Below, in pieces: positions 53,509-62,239 of a stretch of DNA of 64,000 nt. Within the stretch, counting starts at the first letter, position 1. Every line of letters begins with the position of its first letter. Source of the stretch: Winogradskya humida (GTDB lineage: Bacteria > Actinomycetota > Actinomycetes > Mycobacteriales > Micromonosporaceae); contig NZ_BOMN01000010.1 in NCBI RefSeq assembly GCF_016862215.1, forward strand, positions 62,001 to 126,000. The letters run 5' to 3'. The notes under the pieces were generated by a model, which was given only the letters and a program-made list of their open reading frames with translations, ran no database searches and had not been told where the DNA came from. The translations under genes were made by a program, and so were the position numbers.

Positions 53509-54045
53509 TCAGCGGGGCGGCAGCACGTTTCCGAGGGCGGCGATCAGCTGCGGTTTTGAGGGCACACCCGTGGCGCGTTTCGTAACCCGTCCTTCGCCGT
53601 CGAGCACCAGCAGCGTCGGAGTGCGCCAGATGCCGAGTGCCCGCACGGCTTCCAGATGACTCTCGGCGTCGACCTCGACGTGGCGCACGCCCGGCAGCAA
53701 CTCTGCGACCTCAGCGCTCACCCGCCGCACAGCCCGGCACGGCGAACAGAACGCCGTCGAGAACTGCAGCAGCGTCGCATCGGCCGGCCCCACCCCGAGC
53801 GCGGCCAGCAACCCGGCGTCGATCCGCTCGCCGTCCCCACCCATCGAACCCCCATCGCCAGCCCCACCCGAAGCGGCCCCACCCGAACCAGACCCAACCG
53901 AACCAGACCCAGCCGAACCAGACCCAGCCGAACCAGACCCAGCCGAGTCGGAGCGCAGCCGGCCGTCGTTGTGGCGGCGCCACAGCCCGGCGGCAACGCC
54001 GAGGAGCAGCACCGCCACCACCACGATCAGCCCGGTCACATCCAC
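53509..54045 (-). CDS. Membrane-anchored thioredoxin-like protein
   Basis: A 178-residue thioredoxin-fold protein. One N-terminal membrane segment (VTGLIVVVAVLLLGVAAGLW) is followed by a flexible linker with GSGSA repeats (DNA unit of 15 bp at 53884-53946) and a thioredoxin domain with the active-site FSTAFCSPCRAV and the cis-Pro in WRTPTLLVLDGEG. It should act in disulfide exchange. The start is a GTG after GATTGT at six nt. It precedes a DUF4395 gene with its own CLGC. Confidence 0.82.
   Translation of the reverse strand: MDVTGLIVVVAVLLLGVAAGLWRRHNDGRLRSDSAGSGSAGSGSAGSGSVGSGSGGAASGGAGDGGSMGGDGERIDAGLLAALGVGPADATLLQFSTAFCSPCRAVRRVSAEVAELLPGVRHVEVDAESHLEAVRALGIWRTPTLLVLDGEGRVTKRATGVPSKPQLIAALGNVLPPR
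53884..53946. repeat. In-frame 15-bp repeats in the thioredoxin linker
   Basis: Four copies of CGAACCAGACCCAGC or a one-base variant encode GSGSA-type units on the minus strand. Copy number could vary between strains without a frameshift. Confidence 0.85.
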
Positions 54046-54112
54046 CCGCCAACAATCCCACGCCCTGCCCCTCACCGCCCTGTGAGCTGCACCGCGCCCC
54101 ACAGGTACAGGT

Positions 54113-55999
54113 TCAGGCGGACTGATAAGCCTCGGCCTGCAACGAGAACATCTGCGCGTACGTGCCCCCGGCAGCCATCAGCTCAGCATGGTCACCCTGC
54201 TCGATCACCGAGCCATGGTCGAGCACGTAGATCCGGTCAGCCTCCCGCACACTGGCCATCCGATGCGTGATCAGCACAACCGTCCGCCCCGCGGCCAACT
54301 CCCGCAGCTTGGTGTAGACATCATGCTCAGCCCGCGCATCGAGATTCGCCGTAGGTTCGTCGCAGATGAGCAGCGGGGCGTCGCGATAGAAAGCCCGGCT
54401 GACCGCAAGCCGCTGCCACTGCCCACCCGACAGGTCAGCGCCGTCGGTGAAGTGCCGCGACAGCAGCGTTTCGTACTGCCGGGGCAACTCCATGACGAAG
54501 TCGTGCGCGTCACCAGCCTGCGCGGCGCGGACGACTTCGGGCATTCGGGCGCGGCGTTCGTACCGTCCGATGGAGATGGTGGCTCGGGCCGGGAGGGGCC
54601 ATCGGGTTGGTTCCTGCATGACGACGGCGACGCGGCGGCGGATTGATTCCGGGTCGATGGTGGCGAGGTCGCGGCCGTCCCAGCGGACCAGGCCGGACTG
54701 CGGGCGGTAGAGGCCTGCGAGCACGCTGGCCAGCGTCGATTTGCCCGATCCGTTCTCGCCGACGAGGGCGACGATCTCGCCTCGGCGCAGTTTCATGGTG
54801 ATGTCACGGACGGCGGGGCGTTCGGCGTCGGGGTAGCTGAACGTGACGTTGTCGAGGCGGATCTCGGTGAAGCTCTCCGGGGCGTCGCGGCCGGTGACCG
54901 GTTCGGTGCGGGCCAGTGACAGGTCGCAGAAGCCCTGGAAGTCCGAGAAGTACAGGCCCTGCTCGAAGACCCGGTTGGCGCTGTAGGCGAGTTCGGTCAG
55001 CTTGCCGATGCCCATGCCGATCGCGTACGCGGCCGCACCGCCCGCCGCCAGCTCCATCCGCCCGGTCCAGAGCAGCCAGAGCAGCAGCAGGTACGTGAGC
55101 CCGGTGACGATGCCGCTGAGCGTGTTCCCGATCAGCGCGGTCCGGACCTGCCGCGTCGACAGCAGAACCTCCTCCCGCGTGGCCGCCGCGAGCAGCCGTT
55201 CGATCTCCGCGAGCAGATATTTGCGTACGGTGAACGCCCGAACCTCCGCCGCCGGTTCGCGAGCGGCGAGCAGTTCCGCGAGCATCCGCTGCCGCCGCCA
55301 CACCGCGATGTACCGCAGCCGCTGGCGGTAGCCGAGCCGCGCCGAGCGCACCGCCGACCAGGCGATCGGCACGACGGCGAGCACCAGCAACGGCAGCAGC
55401 AGCGGGTGCAGGACGGCGAGCACACCCGCGGCGGCGACCAGCCCGATCAGGTTGGTGCCGAACTCGATGGCCCGGTCGACGAGGTTCTGGGCGGCGAATA
55501 TCCCCCGGTCCCGGGCGCGTTCCATGGCGTCGCGCCAGCTCGGGTCGTCGAACGTGGCCAGGTCGACGCCGGTGGTCAGGTCGAGCAACCGCATCTCCGC
55601 GGCCTGGTAGACCTGCGGCGACAGCCTTCCGTTCGCCGCTGCGGCCGCGGAGGTCAGCGCTCCGCGTACGACCATCGCGCCCACAAGCAGCAACAGCGAC
55701 GGAATCGCAGCCCGGACCCTGTCCGGTGTCGGCACCTCGCGCAGCAGCCCGTCGAAGACGCCGACGACGCTGATCAGCCCGACGGCGCTGGCGACACCGC
55801 CGAGCAGGTGCAGGACGACCACCGACAGCGTGGTTCCGGGGCTCGCCTGCCAGGCCAGCGCCCAGGCCGAACTGAGCAGGCGCGGCAGCCGCCGGAACAT
55901 CCGCAGGAAACTGGTGTTGGCGGCCTCTTCGGTGCTGGTGAGCCAGTAGGGAAGAGCCAGTTCGTCTTCCGCGTCGTCCTGCTCAAGGGCGTCTTCCAT
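54113..55999 (-). CDS. ABC transporter, fused membrane and ATPase domains
   Basis: A 628-residue half-transporter of the exporter type. The transmembrane domain covers about 30-345 with six segments. The ATPase has Walker A (VALVGENGSGKSTLAS), a Q-loop (VVMQEPTRW), the signature LSGGQWQRL, Walker B (PLLICDEPTANLD) and the His switch (VVLITHRMA). It acts as a dimer; the substrate is unknown. The ATG at 55999 has GGGAG at five nt; a GTG one codon earlier is too close to it. Confidence 0.92.
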   Translation of the reverse strand: MEDALEQDDAEDELALPYWLTSTEEAANTSFLRMFRRLPRLLSSAWALAWQASPGTTLSVVVLHLLGGVASAVGLISVVGVFDGLLREVPTPDRVRAAIPSLLLLVGAMVVRGALTSAAAAANGRLSPQVYQAAEMRLLDLTTGVDLATFDDPSWRDAMERARDRGIFAAQNLVDRAIEFGTNLIGLVAAAGVLAVLHPLLLPLLVLAVVPIAWSAVRSARLGYRQRLRYIAVWRRQRMLAELLAAREPAAEVRAFTVRKYLLAEIERLLAAATREEVLLSTRQVRTALIGNTLSGIVTGLTYLLLLWLLWTGRMELAAGGAAAYAIGMGIGKLTELAYSANRVFEQGLYFSDFQGFCDLSLARTEPVTGRDAPESFTEIRLDNVTFSYPDAERPAVRDITMKLRRGEIVALVGENGSGKSTLASVLAGLYRPQSGLVRWDGRDLATIDPESIRRRVAVVMQEPTRWPLPARATISIGRYERRARMPEVVRAAQAGDAHDFVMELPRQYETLLSRHFTDGADLSGGQWQRLAVSRAFYRDAPLLICDEPTANLDARAEHDVYTKLRELAAGRTVVLITHRMASVREADRIYVLDHGSVIEQGDHAELMAAGGTYAQMFSLQAEAYQSA

Positions 56000-56085
56000 C
56001 ACGGCTCCCGTCCCATGGGGGTCTGAGCCGTTCCTACCTCTGACTACGAAGCGTGTCTATACATATTCCGGGAGTGATGACGATT

Positions 56086-57219
56086 TCAGGCCGATGTGGC
56101 ACGAAGCAGGTCAGTCAGCCGCGCGGCCTTGGTCTCCCAGCGCCACTCCTTCTCGACCCATGCCCGCCCCGCGGCGCCCATCTGCCTGGCACGCCCGGGA
56201 TCGCCGAGCAGCCCCGCGACCCGGTCGGCGATCGCCGGCACGTCACGCCCGCCGACGACGTAGCCGGTTTCTCCCTCGAGGACGGCGTCGGGCGCTCCCC
56301 CGGAATCCCCGGCGACGACAGGCAGGCCGATCGCCGACGCCTCCAGGTAGACGATGCCGAGGCCCTCGACGTCGAGGCCGGCGCTGCGGGTGCGGCACGG
56401 CATCGCGTACACGTCGCCCGCGGCGTAATGGGCGGGGAGGTCCGCCCAGGGCACTGTCCCGGTGAAGACCACATCGGATTCGACACCCTGGTCGCGGGCC
56501 AGGGCCGTGAGCTTCTTGCGGTACGGCCCCCCGCCCACCACCAGCAACGCCGCACCGGGAACCCGTCGCCGGATCTCGGGCAGCGCCCGGATCAGCATGT
56601 CCTGTCCCTTGCGCGGAACCAGCCGCGAGACGCACACGACAACCGGGCGGTCGCTCAGCCCGTGCCGCGCGCGGACCTCGGCGCCGTCCACGCCGGGGTG
56701 GTAGACGTCCACGTCGACGCCGGGCGTGAGGCGTTCGAGCTCGGTGCGGCCGTGCAGCGCGCGCTCCAGGCGTACCCGCTGAAATTCGGTTAAAAAGGTG
56801 ACCACGTCATTGCCGGTGGCGATCCGCTGAAGCAGTTGCCGCGCGCCCGGAAGGGCGGCCCAGCCGATCTCGTGACCATGGGTGAGCGAGACGGCCCGCT
56901 CGATGCCGGCGCGTTTGCGCAACCCGTCGGCGAGCAACCCGAGCGGCGCGGCGGCCCCGAACCACACGCTGTCGCAGTCGTGGGCCCGGGCGATCTCCGC
57001 GGCCCGCTTGGCGACCGCCGGGGTGGGCAGCAGCACGCCGGTACTCTCGCGGATCACCTCGAACGGCTGCTCCGCGTCGAACTGCCCGGACCCGCGCCAG
57101 GTCGAGGCGTAGACGACCATGGACCCGTGCGGCTGGCGTACGGCCAGATTGTGCACGAACTGCTGAATCCCCCCGGGCCGCGGCGGGAAGTCGTTGGTGA
57201 CCAGCAACGTCCGGCCCAT
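56086..57219 (-). CDS. pimB: GT4 mannosyltransferase, PimB-like
   Basis: A 377-residue GT-B glycosyltransferase. Features are the N-terminal FPPRPGGIQQFVHNLAVRQ, THGHEIGWAALPG, VCVSRLVPRKGQDMLIRALP and the E-x7-E motif in DVEGLGIVYLEAS. It matches mycobacterial PimB (Rv2188c), which adds mannose to phosphatidyl-myo-inositol monomannoside at the inner face of the membrane. Its ATG overlaps the protease stop by one nt (TGATG), so the two are coupled. Confidence 0.88.
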   Translation of the reverse strand: MGRTLLVTNDFPPRPGGIQQFVHNLAVRQPHGSMVVYASTWRGSGQFDAEQPFEVIRESTGVLLPTPAVAKRAAEIARAHDCDSVWFGAAAPLGLLADGLRKRAGIERAVSLTHGHEIGWAALPGARQLLQRIATGNDVVTFLTEFQRVRLERALHGRTELERLTPGVDVDVYHPGVDGAEVRARHGLSDRPVVVCVSRLVPRKGQDMLIRALPEIRRRVPGAALLVVGGGPYRKKLTALARDQGVESDVVFTGTVPWADLPAHYAAGDVYAMPCRTRSAGLDVEGLGIVYLEASAIGLPVVAGDSGGAPDAVLEGETGYVVGGRDVPAIADRVAGLLGDPGRARQMGAAGRAWVEKEWRWETKAARLTDLLRATSA

Positions 57220-58484
57220 CAGCGCTCTCCCCTGGCATAGGCGCGCGCGGCGGCGATGCGCTCCACGGTGGACGGGTGCGAGGCGGACATCACGTACTCC
57301 CAGGCCGGCGGGTCGGGGTCGGAGAGGTTGACCGTGCCGAGCCGGCGCTGCATCGCCTCGAACGTCGCCGGGTCGCCGGTCAGCTCCAGGGCGTGCGCGT
57401 CGGCGCGGGACTCGATGCGGCGCGACACCATGGCCTGCACCGGGCCCCCGGCCAGCCCGGCGATCGTGACCAGGGCGATCAGCAGCGCGATGGCCCGCGG
57501 ATCCCCCATCGAATCGGTGCCGGCCCACCGCAGCAGCCACCCCAGCGAGCCGAGCAGGTAGAGCGCGATCACCGCGGCGGCGGCCCCCAGCGCTCCGATG
57601 ATCGTTCCGGTGAGCACGTCGCCTCGCTTGGCGTGCCCCAGCTCGTGGGCGGCCACGGAGACCACCTCGTCGGGTGTGGCCTCGGTCAGCATCGTGTCGT
57701 AGACCACGATCCGCCGGGTCGGCCCGAACCCCGAGACGTAGGCATTGACCGCCCGGGTCCGCCGCGAGGCGTCGGCAACCAGAACATCCTTGACCGGCAC
57801 GCCGTCCCGCGCGGCCAACTGCATCAATTCGGTCCGGAGCGGCCCGTCCGCCATCGGCGTGAACTTGTTGAAGATCGGCTCGACGACCACGGGCAGCACG
57901 AACGACAGCAGCACGACCACGAGTGCCGCCCCCGCGGCCCCGAACGCCCACCACCATCGTGGCGCCGCCCTCGTCACCGCGAAGAAGCCGAGCAGAGCCA
58001 GACCACCGATCACGGCACCCACGGCGTACGACTTCACGAGATCGACAGCCCAGGCCCCCCACGACTGCGTGGAGATGCCGTACTCCACCACCACCCGGTG
58101 CCGCCAGGCCGCGAGCGGCAGCGTGACCACCTCGACCACCAGCACGACGATCAGCCCGCCGAGCACGGCCTGCGCGATCCAGTGCCCGCCGAACGGCCGC
58201 CCGGCCAGCGTCACGAGCCGCGCCCCGAGCGGTGTCAGCCCGAGCAGGAGCGCCCCGACGAGACCGATCGCCATGGAGCCGTACCCCGCGGGCCGCAGTG
58301 CCCCGTGGAACGCCCGCGCACGCGCCAACTGGCCGGCCGGAAACTCCTTGAGCGCGGCGACCTGATCGGCGCGTGGCGCCGGCGGCCGGTGCCAGGGCAC
58401 CACGACAGCGGCGTACACGACCAGCCCGACCACCAGCACCGCGAGCGTGCCCGCAGCCCACATCCGAGGCGTCACCGGCCCCAT
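57219..58484 (-). CDS. M48 (Ste24-like) metalloprotease
   Basis: A 421-residue membrane zinc protease. Five or more membrane segments flank the metal motif VAAHELGHAKRGD (HExxH, near residue 280); the third ligand Glu lies in IESRADAHALEL. The family cleaves CAAX-type or misfolded membrane proteins. The start ATG precedes GPVTPRMWAAG; an internal Met at residue 8 is possible. It is coupled to pimB downstream and lies 22 nt after a small Cys-rich protein gene. Confidence 0.9.
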   Translation of the reverse strand: MGPVTPRMWAAGTLAVLVVGLVVYAAVVVPWHRPPAPRADQVAALKEFPAGQLARARAFHGALRPAGYGSMAIGLVGALLLGLTPLGARLVTLAGRPFGGHWIAQAVLGGLIVVLVVEVVTLPLAAWRHRVVVEYGISTQSWGAWAVDLVKSYAVGAVIGGLALLGFFAVTRAAPRWWWAFGAAGAALVVVLLSFVLPVVVEPIFNKFTPMADGPLRTELMQLAARDGVPVKDVLVADASRRTRAVNAYVSGFGPTRRIVVYDTMLTEATPDEVVSVAAHELGHAKRGDVLTGTIIGALGAAAAVIALYLLGSLGWLLRWAGTDSMGDPRAIALLIALVTIAGLAGGPVQAMVSRRIESRADAHALELTGDPATFEAMQRRLGTVNLSDPDPPAWEYVMSASHPSTVERIAAARAYARGER

Positions 58485-58506
58485 CCTAGGGTGGCCCCCT
58501 TTCTGA

Positions 58507-58731
58507 TCACGCCACGTGGCCGCGCGGCTGACGGTAGAGGGGCACCGAGACCGGCGGCTCCGGGGTCTCGAGAAGCTCCACGTCGAAGCCGGCCATCTCG
58601 AACATCTCGATGGCGCGCAGCTCGCCCGGGGTCAGGTCGCCGATCTCCTCGGGGGTCTCGGCGAGCGTCTTGATCAGGCATCCCTCACATCCGCGCCCCC
58701 GTCCGGGGCAGCGGCCGCAGTCGATGAGCAT
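58507..58731 (-). CDS. Small Cys-rich protein (possible zinc ribbon)
   Basis: A 74-residue protein starting MLIDCGRCPGRGRGCEGC. Four cysteines in a C-x2-C-x6-C-x2-C arrangement could bind zinc or an iron-sulfur cluster. The rest is acidic and helical (TPEEIGDLTPGELRAIEMFE). The ATG follows GAGGAGG at seven nt. It lies just upstream of the M48 protease. A longer frame exists but has no ribosome site. I know of no function. Confidence 0.7.
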   Translation of the reverse strand: MLIDCGRCPGRGRGCEGCLIKTLAETPEEIGDLTPGELRAIEMFEMAGFDVELLETPEPPVSVPLYRQPRGHVA

Positions 58732-58840
58732 CGCTTCCTCCTCGTGCGGGAGGTGGGCCGGGCCGGGATCCGGGGGAAGTGCGTGTCGCGGAACGGCCAC
58801 CATCCGTGACAGTCACGCTAAGCAGGGGGTGTGACAAAAA

Positions 58841-60253
58841 TCAGCCGCGGGCGAGCCGGCGCAGCAGTGAATCCGCTCCCATCGGGTACGCACCGTGCCG
58901 CCGAACCCCGTCGGCGACCTCCCGATCCGACGAGATGACCACCAGCGGACGCCCGCTCGGCTCGGCCCTGACCAGCTGACGGATCAGCTCGTCGGCGGTG
59001 TCGCCCTTGTGCGAGAAGAGCACCCGCACGCCACGTGGAGCCGGCGGCAGCCCGTGGACCCGCTCGGCGCCGTCGAAGACCACCGTGACCTCGTCGCCGG
59101 TCTGGGCAGCGATGCCGCCGAGCCCCGTGACCAGGCGTTTGCGCTGCTGCTCGAGTGACATCTCGGCGAAGCCGCGCTTCGTGACGTTGTAGCCGTCCAC
59201 GATCAGGTGGGCGCGGGGCAGCGCGAGCAGCTGGTCGAGGCGGCCCGGATCATCGGTGTCCTGCGCGCGGGGGCGGGAGCGTTCGAGCGCGCCCGGCCGG
59301 TCGGCGGAGACGTCGGCCACAAAATCGGCGGGCAGCTTGTCGGTGGGGCCGATGGACAGTTCGCGGCGCAGACCGTTCGCCGCCTGCCCGATGGTTTCCA
59401 GCAGGAGCCAGAGCCGGGCATCGCCCGCGGCCCGGGCATCCTTGGCGCTCTGCTTGCCGGTCGCGGCGAGGGCCTCGGCTTCGGCGAGGCGGGTGCGCAG
59501 GCGGCGTACCTCAGCGTCGTGGTCTGCTGCGACCTTGGCCGTGCGGCCCTTCTCGGTGGCCAGCAGGTCACTGGCCCGCTTGCCCGCGGCCTGTGCCTCA
59601 CGCAGGGCCCGGGAGCTGGAGCGGGCTTCCTCGCGCAACTGACCGAGCTCCTCGCGGACCCGGGCGAGCTCGTCGCGGAGCTTGTCCGCCTCGACCTTCG
59701 CGACCGCGCGGTCGTGCTCGGCGCGGGCGGCGCGCTGCTCTGCCTCGTGGACGAGGTTGGCGATGGCGGCACTGTCGGCCTCGGCGCGCACGGACTCGCC
59801 GGCGGCCTCGATCAGCTCGCGCCAGCCGTCGGGCCGGGCCAGGTAGGCGAGCGCGGCGACCTCGACCGGGTCGGCGGCGGCCGGGGCCATCCCACCGGCG
59901 ACGGCCGCGCCCAGGTCACCGGCCTCGGTGACGACGCGGGCGCCGATCCGCTGGCGGAAGAGCGGGTCGGCGGCGAGCTGCGCCGCGAGGGCCTGACCGC
60001 CGAGCTTGGCGCGCCGGTTGGGCGCGAACCGGGCGACCCGCCGCAGCGGGAAGGGGATCTCCTCGTTGGGCAGCCCGGGCAGCGCGGCGGCCGTCAAAGT
60101 GGTGATCCGCTGCCGCACCTGCTCCGGCAGCGAAGGCTCAAGATCATCCAAGGAGGGGACGTTAAGCGATAATTCGGGCGAATCAGCCACGTCCGCAACC
60201 ACCGGCGCTGTCTCCTCGGCAGGCCGGTCGTCGTACTCGTGCGGCGCGGACAT
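58841..60253 (-). CDS. NYN-domain protein with a long coiled coil
   Basis: A 470-residue protein. The C-terminal NYN (YacP/PIN-like) nuclease domain (about 325-465) contains AHLIVDGYNVTKRGF, VVFDGAERVHGLP, VLFSHKGDTADELIRQL and VVISSDREVADG, with the conserved Asp positions. The middle (170-270) is a Glu/Arg-rich coiled coil. An RNA-processing role is probable. The ATG follows a GGGAG. It is followed after 109 nt by the small Cys-rich gene. Confidence 0.85.
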   Translation of the reverse strand: MSAPHEYDDRPAEETAPVVADVADSPELSLNVPSLDDLEPSLPEQVRQRITTLTAAALPGLPNEEIPFPLRRVARFAPNRRAKLGGQALAAQLAADPLFRQRIGARVVTEAGDLGAAVAGGMAPAAADPVEVAALAYLARPDGWRELIEAAGESVRAEADSAAIANLVHEAEQRAARAEHDRAVAKVEADKLRDELARVREELGQLREEARSSSRALREAQAAGKRASDLLATEKGRTAKVAADHDAEVRRLRTRLAEAEALAATGKQSAKDARAAGDARLWLLLETIGQAANGLRRELSIGPTDKLPADFVADVSADRPGALERSRPRAQDTDDPGRLDQLLALPRAHLIVDGYNVTKRGFAEMSLEQQRKRLVTGLGGIAAQTGDEVTVVFDGAERVHGLPPAPRGVRVLFSHKGDTADELIRQLVRAEPSGRPLVVISSDREVADGVRRHGAYPMGADSLLRRLARG

Positions 60254-60357
60254 CTTTTTATTCTCCCACCGTGTGCAGCCTAAAAGCTTGCGGTAGCAAG
60301 TGATGTTTTCAGTCCCCGCCCACGGGAATGTCGTACCCCCGCTCTAATCTGCCCGCC

Positions 60358-62157
60358 GTGGCACAACCGGCATATGTGCAGGGCACTCTGGACACCCTCC
60401 TGAGCGCGGACGGCACCGTGGATCCCGCGGCGCTGTCCCTGCGCGACACGACTTTTGTGGTCCTCGACCTGGAGACCACCGGCGGGGCTCCGGACGGCGG
60501 CGGGATCACCGAGATCGGCGCGGTCAAGGTCCGCGCCGGGGAGCGGCTGGGCGAGTTCGGCACCCTGGTCAACCCGGGTGAGCGGCTGCCGCCGTTCATC
60601 ACCGTGCTGACCGGCATCACCGAGGCGATGCTGGCGCCTGCGCCGCCGATCGAGCAGGTGCTGCCCACGCTGCTCGAGTTCCTGCGCGGCGCGGTGCTGG
60701 TCGCCCACAACGCGCCCTACGACGTGGGCTTCCTCAAGGCCGCGTGCGCCCGGCACGGCTACGCGTGGCCGCAGTTGCGGGTGGTGGACACCGCCGCGCT
60801 GGCCCGGCGTGCGCTGACCCGCGACGAGGTGCCCAACCGCAAGCTGGGCACGCTCGCCCAGTTCTTCGGCGCCACGGTCCAGCCGACGCACCGGGCGCTC
60901 GACGACGCGAAGGCGACCGTCGACGTGCTGCACGGGCTGATCGAACGGCTGGGCAGCTTCAAGGTCTACTCGCTGGGCGACGCGATCGAGTTCGGCAAGG
61001 CGGTCACCCCGGCCCAGCGGCGCAAACGGCACCTGGCCGACGACCTGCCGCACGCCCCGGGCGTCTACGTGTTCCGGGCCGCCGACGACCGCCCGCTCTA
61101 CGTGGGCACGTCGGTCGACATCGCGAAACGGGTGCGCAGCTACTTCACGGCGAGCGAGAAACGCGCCCGGATGTCCGAGATGATCAACGCCGCGACCCGG
61201 GTGGAGGCCGTCGAGTGCGCGCATTCGCTCGAGGCCGAGGTGCGGGAGCTGCGGTTGATCGCGGCGCACGCCCCGCCGTACAACCGCAGGTCGAAGTATC
61301 CGGAACGGGTCGTCTGGCTGAAGCTGACCGCCGAGGCCTACCCGAGGCTCTCGGTCGTCCGGCAGCTCGCCGAGGACGACGCGGCCTACCTGGGCCCGTT
61401 CTCCTCGCGCCGGACCGCCGAGCTGGCCGCCGCCGCGGTCTACGACGCCGTCCCGCTGCGCCAGTGCACGCACAAGCTGTCGATCAAGACCAAGACGCCG
61501 GCCTGCGCGCTGGCCGAGCTGGGGAAATGCCCGGCGCCCTGCGAGCACCACATCACCCCTGATCAGTACGCCGTGAGCGCCGCAGACCCCTTCCGCACCG
61601 CCACGTACGGTGACCCGGAGCCCCTCGTCGAGGCCCTGCTGACCCGGATCGAGTCGCTCTCGCAGCGCCAGCGTTACGAGGAGGCCGCCGTTGTCCGGTC
61701 CCGCCTCGTGGCGCTGCTGCGCGCCATCGTCCGCATGCAGAAACTGCGTGCTGTGACGAGCATCGCCGAGCTAGTCGCCGCGCGCCGCAACGACGAGTAC
61801 GGCTGGGAGATCATCGTCGTCCGCCATGGCCGGTTGGCGGCCGCCGCGACCTCGCCGCCGCGCCTGCATCCCCGCCCGACCCTCGACCTGGCGATGGCGA
61901 CCGCCGAGACGGTCCTACCCGGACCGGGACCGGTTCCGGCCGCGACGGCGGAGGAGACCGAGCGGATTCTGGCGTGGCTGGACCGGCCCGACACCCGGCT
62001 GGTGGAAACTTCCGGCGACTGGGTGTCACCGGCGCGTGGCGCTGCGCGGTTCACTACCCTCCTCACCAGGGCCGAAGCGGCCGGGTCCCGTCGAGAGTCA
62101 CCCGTTCGCTCATCGGTAACTGACCGTTCGGATGACGCTCGCTCGCTTAGGCTGTAA
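60358..62157 (+). CDS. DEDDh exonuclease fused to a GIY-YIG domain
   Basis: A 599-residue two-nuclease protein. Residues 20-190 form a DnaQ-like DEDDh exonuclease (FVVLDLETTGGAPDGGG, VAHNAPYDVGFL, THRALDDAKATVDVL). A GIY-YIG domain like that of UvrC follows (APGVYVFRAADDRPLYVGTS, then KRVRSYFTA), and a UvrB-interaction-like segment (QRYEEAAVVRSRLVALL) is present. It matches Rv2191 of M. tuberculosis and may act in DNA repair. TAATCT (60345-60350) lies seven nt before the GTG at 60358; an ATG at 60328 lies upstream of that -10 box. Confidence 0.88.
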   Translation: MAQPAYVQGTLDTLLSADGTVDPAALSLRDTTFVVLDLETTGGAPDGGGITEIGAVKVRAGERLGEFGTLVNPGERLPPFITVLTGITEAMLAPAPPIEQVLPTLLEFLRGAVLVAHNAPYDVGFLKAACARHGYAWPQLRVVDTAALARRALTRDEVPNRKLGTLAQFFGATVQPTHRALDDAKATVDVLHGLIERLGSFKVYSLGDAIEFGKAVTPAQRRKRHLADDLPHAPGVYVFRAADDRPLYVGTSVDIAKRVRSYFTASEKRARMSEMINAATRVEAVECAHSLEAEVRELRLIAAHAPPYNRRSKYPERVVWLKLTAEAYPRLSVVRQLAEDDAAYLGPFSSRRTAELAAAAVYDAVPLRQCTHKLSIKTKTPACALAELGKCPAPCEHHITPDQYAVSAADPFRTATYGDPEPLVEALLTRIESLSQRQRYEEAAVVRSRLVALLRAIVRMQKLRAVTSIAELVAARRNDEYGWEIIVVRHGRLAAAATSPPRLHPRPTLDLAMATAETVLPGPGPVPAATAEETERILAWLDRPDTRLVETSGDWVSPARGAARFTTLLTRAEAAGSRRESPVRSSVTDRSDDARSLRL

Positions 62158-62239
62158 GGCACGCCGCGAATCCGGAATGGAAGAAGTTCGGGTGCGGCGG
62201 GTTACTGTGGTCTTTGCCGATCGGTGAGGGGGTGTCCGA

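Noticed and set aside
54072-54087. Small hairpin CTCAC-N6-GTGAG between the ABC transporter and thioredoxin genes
   Set aside because: The 5-bp stem is too weak to support a terminator call.
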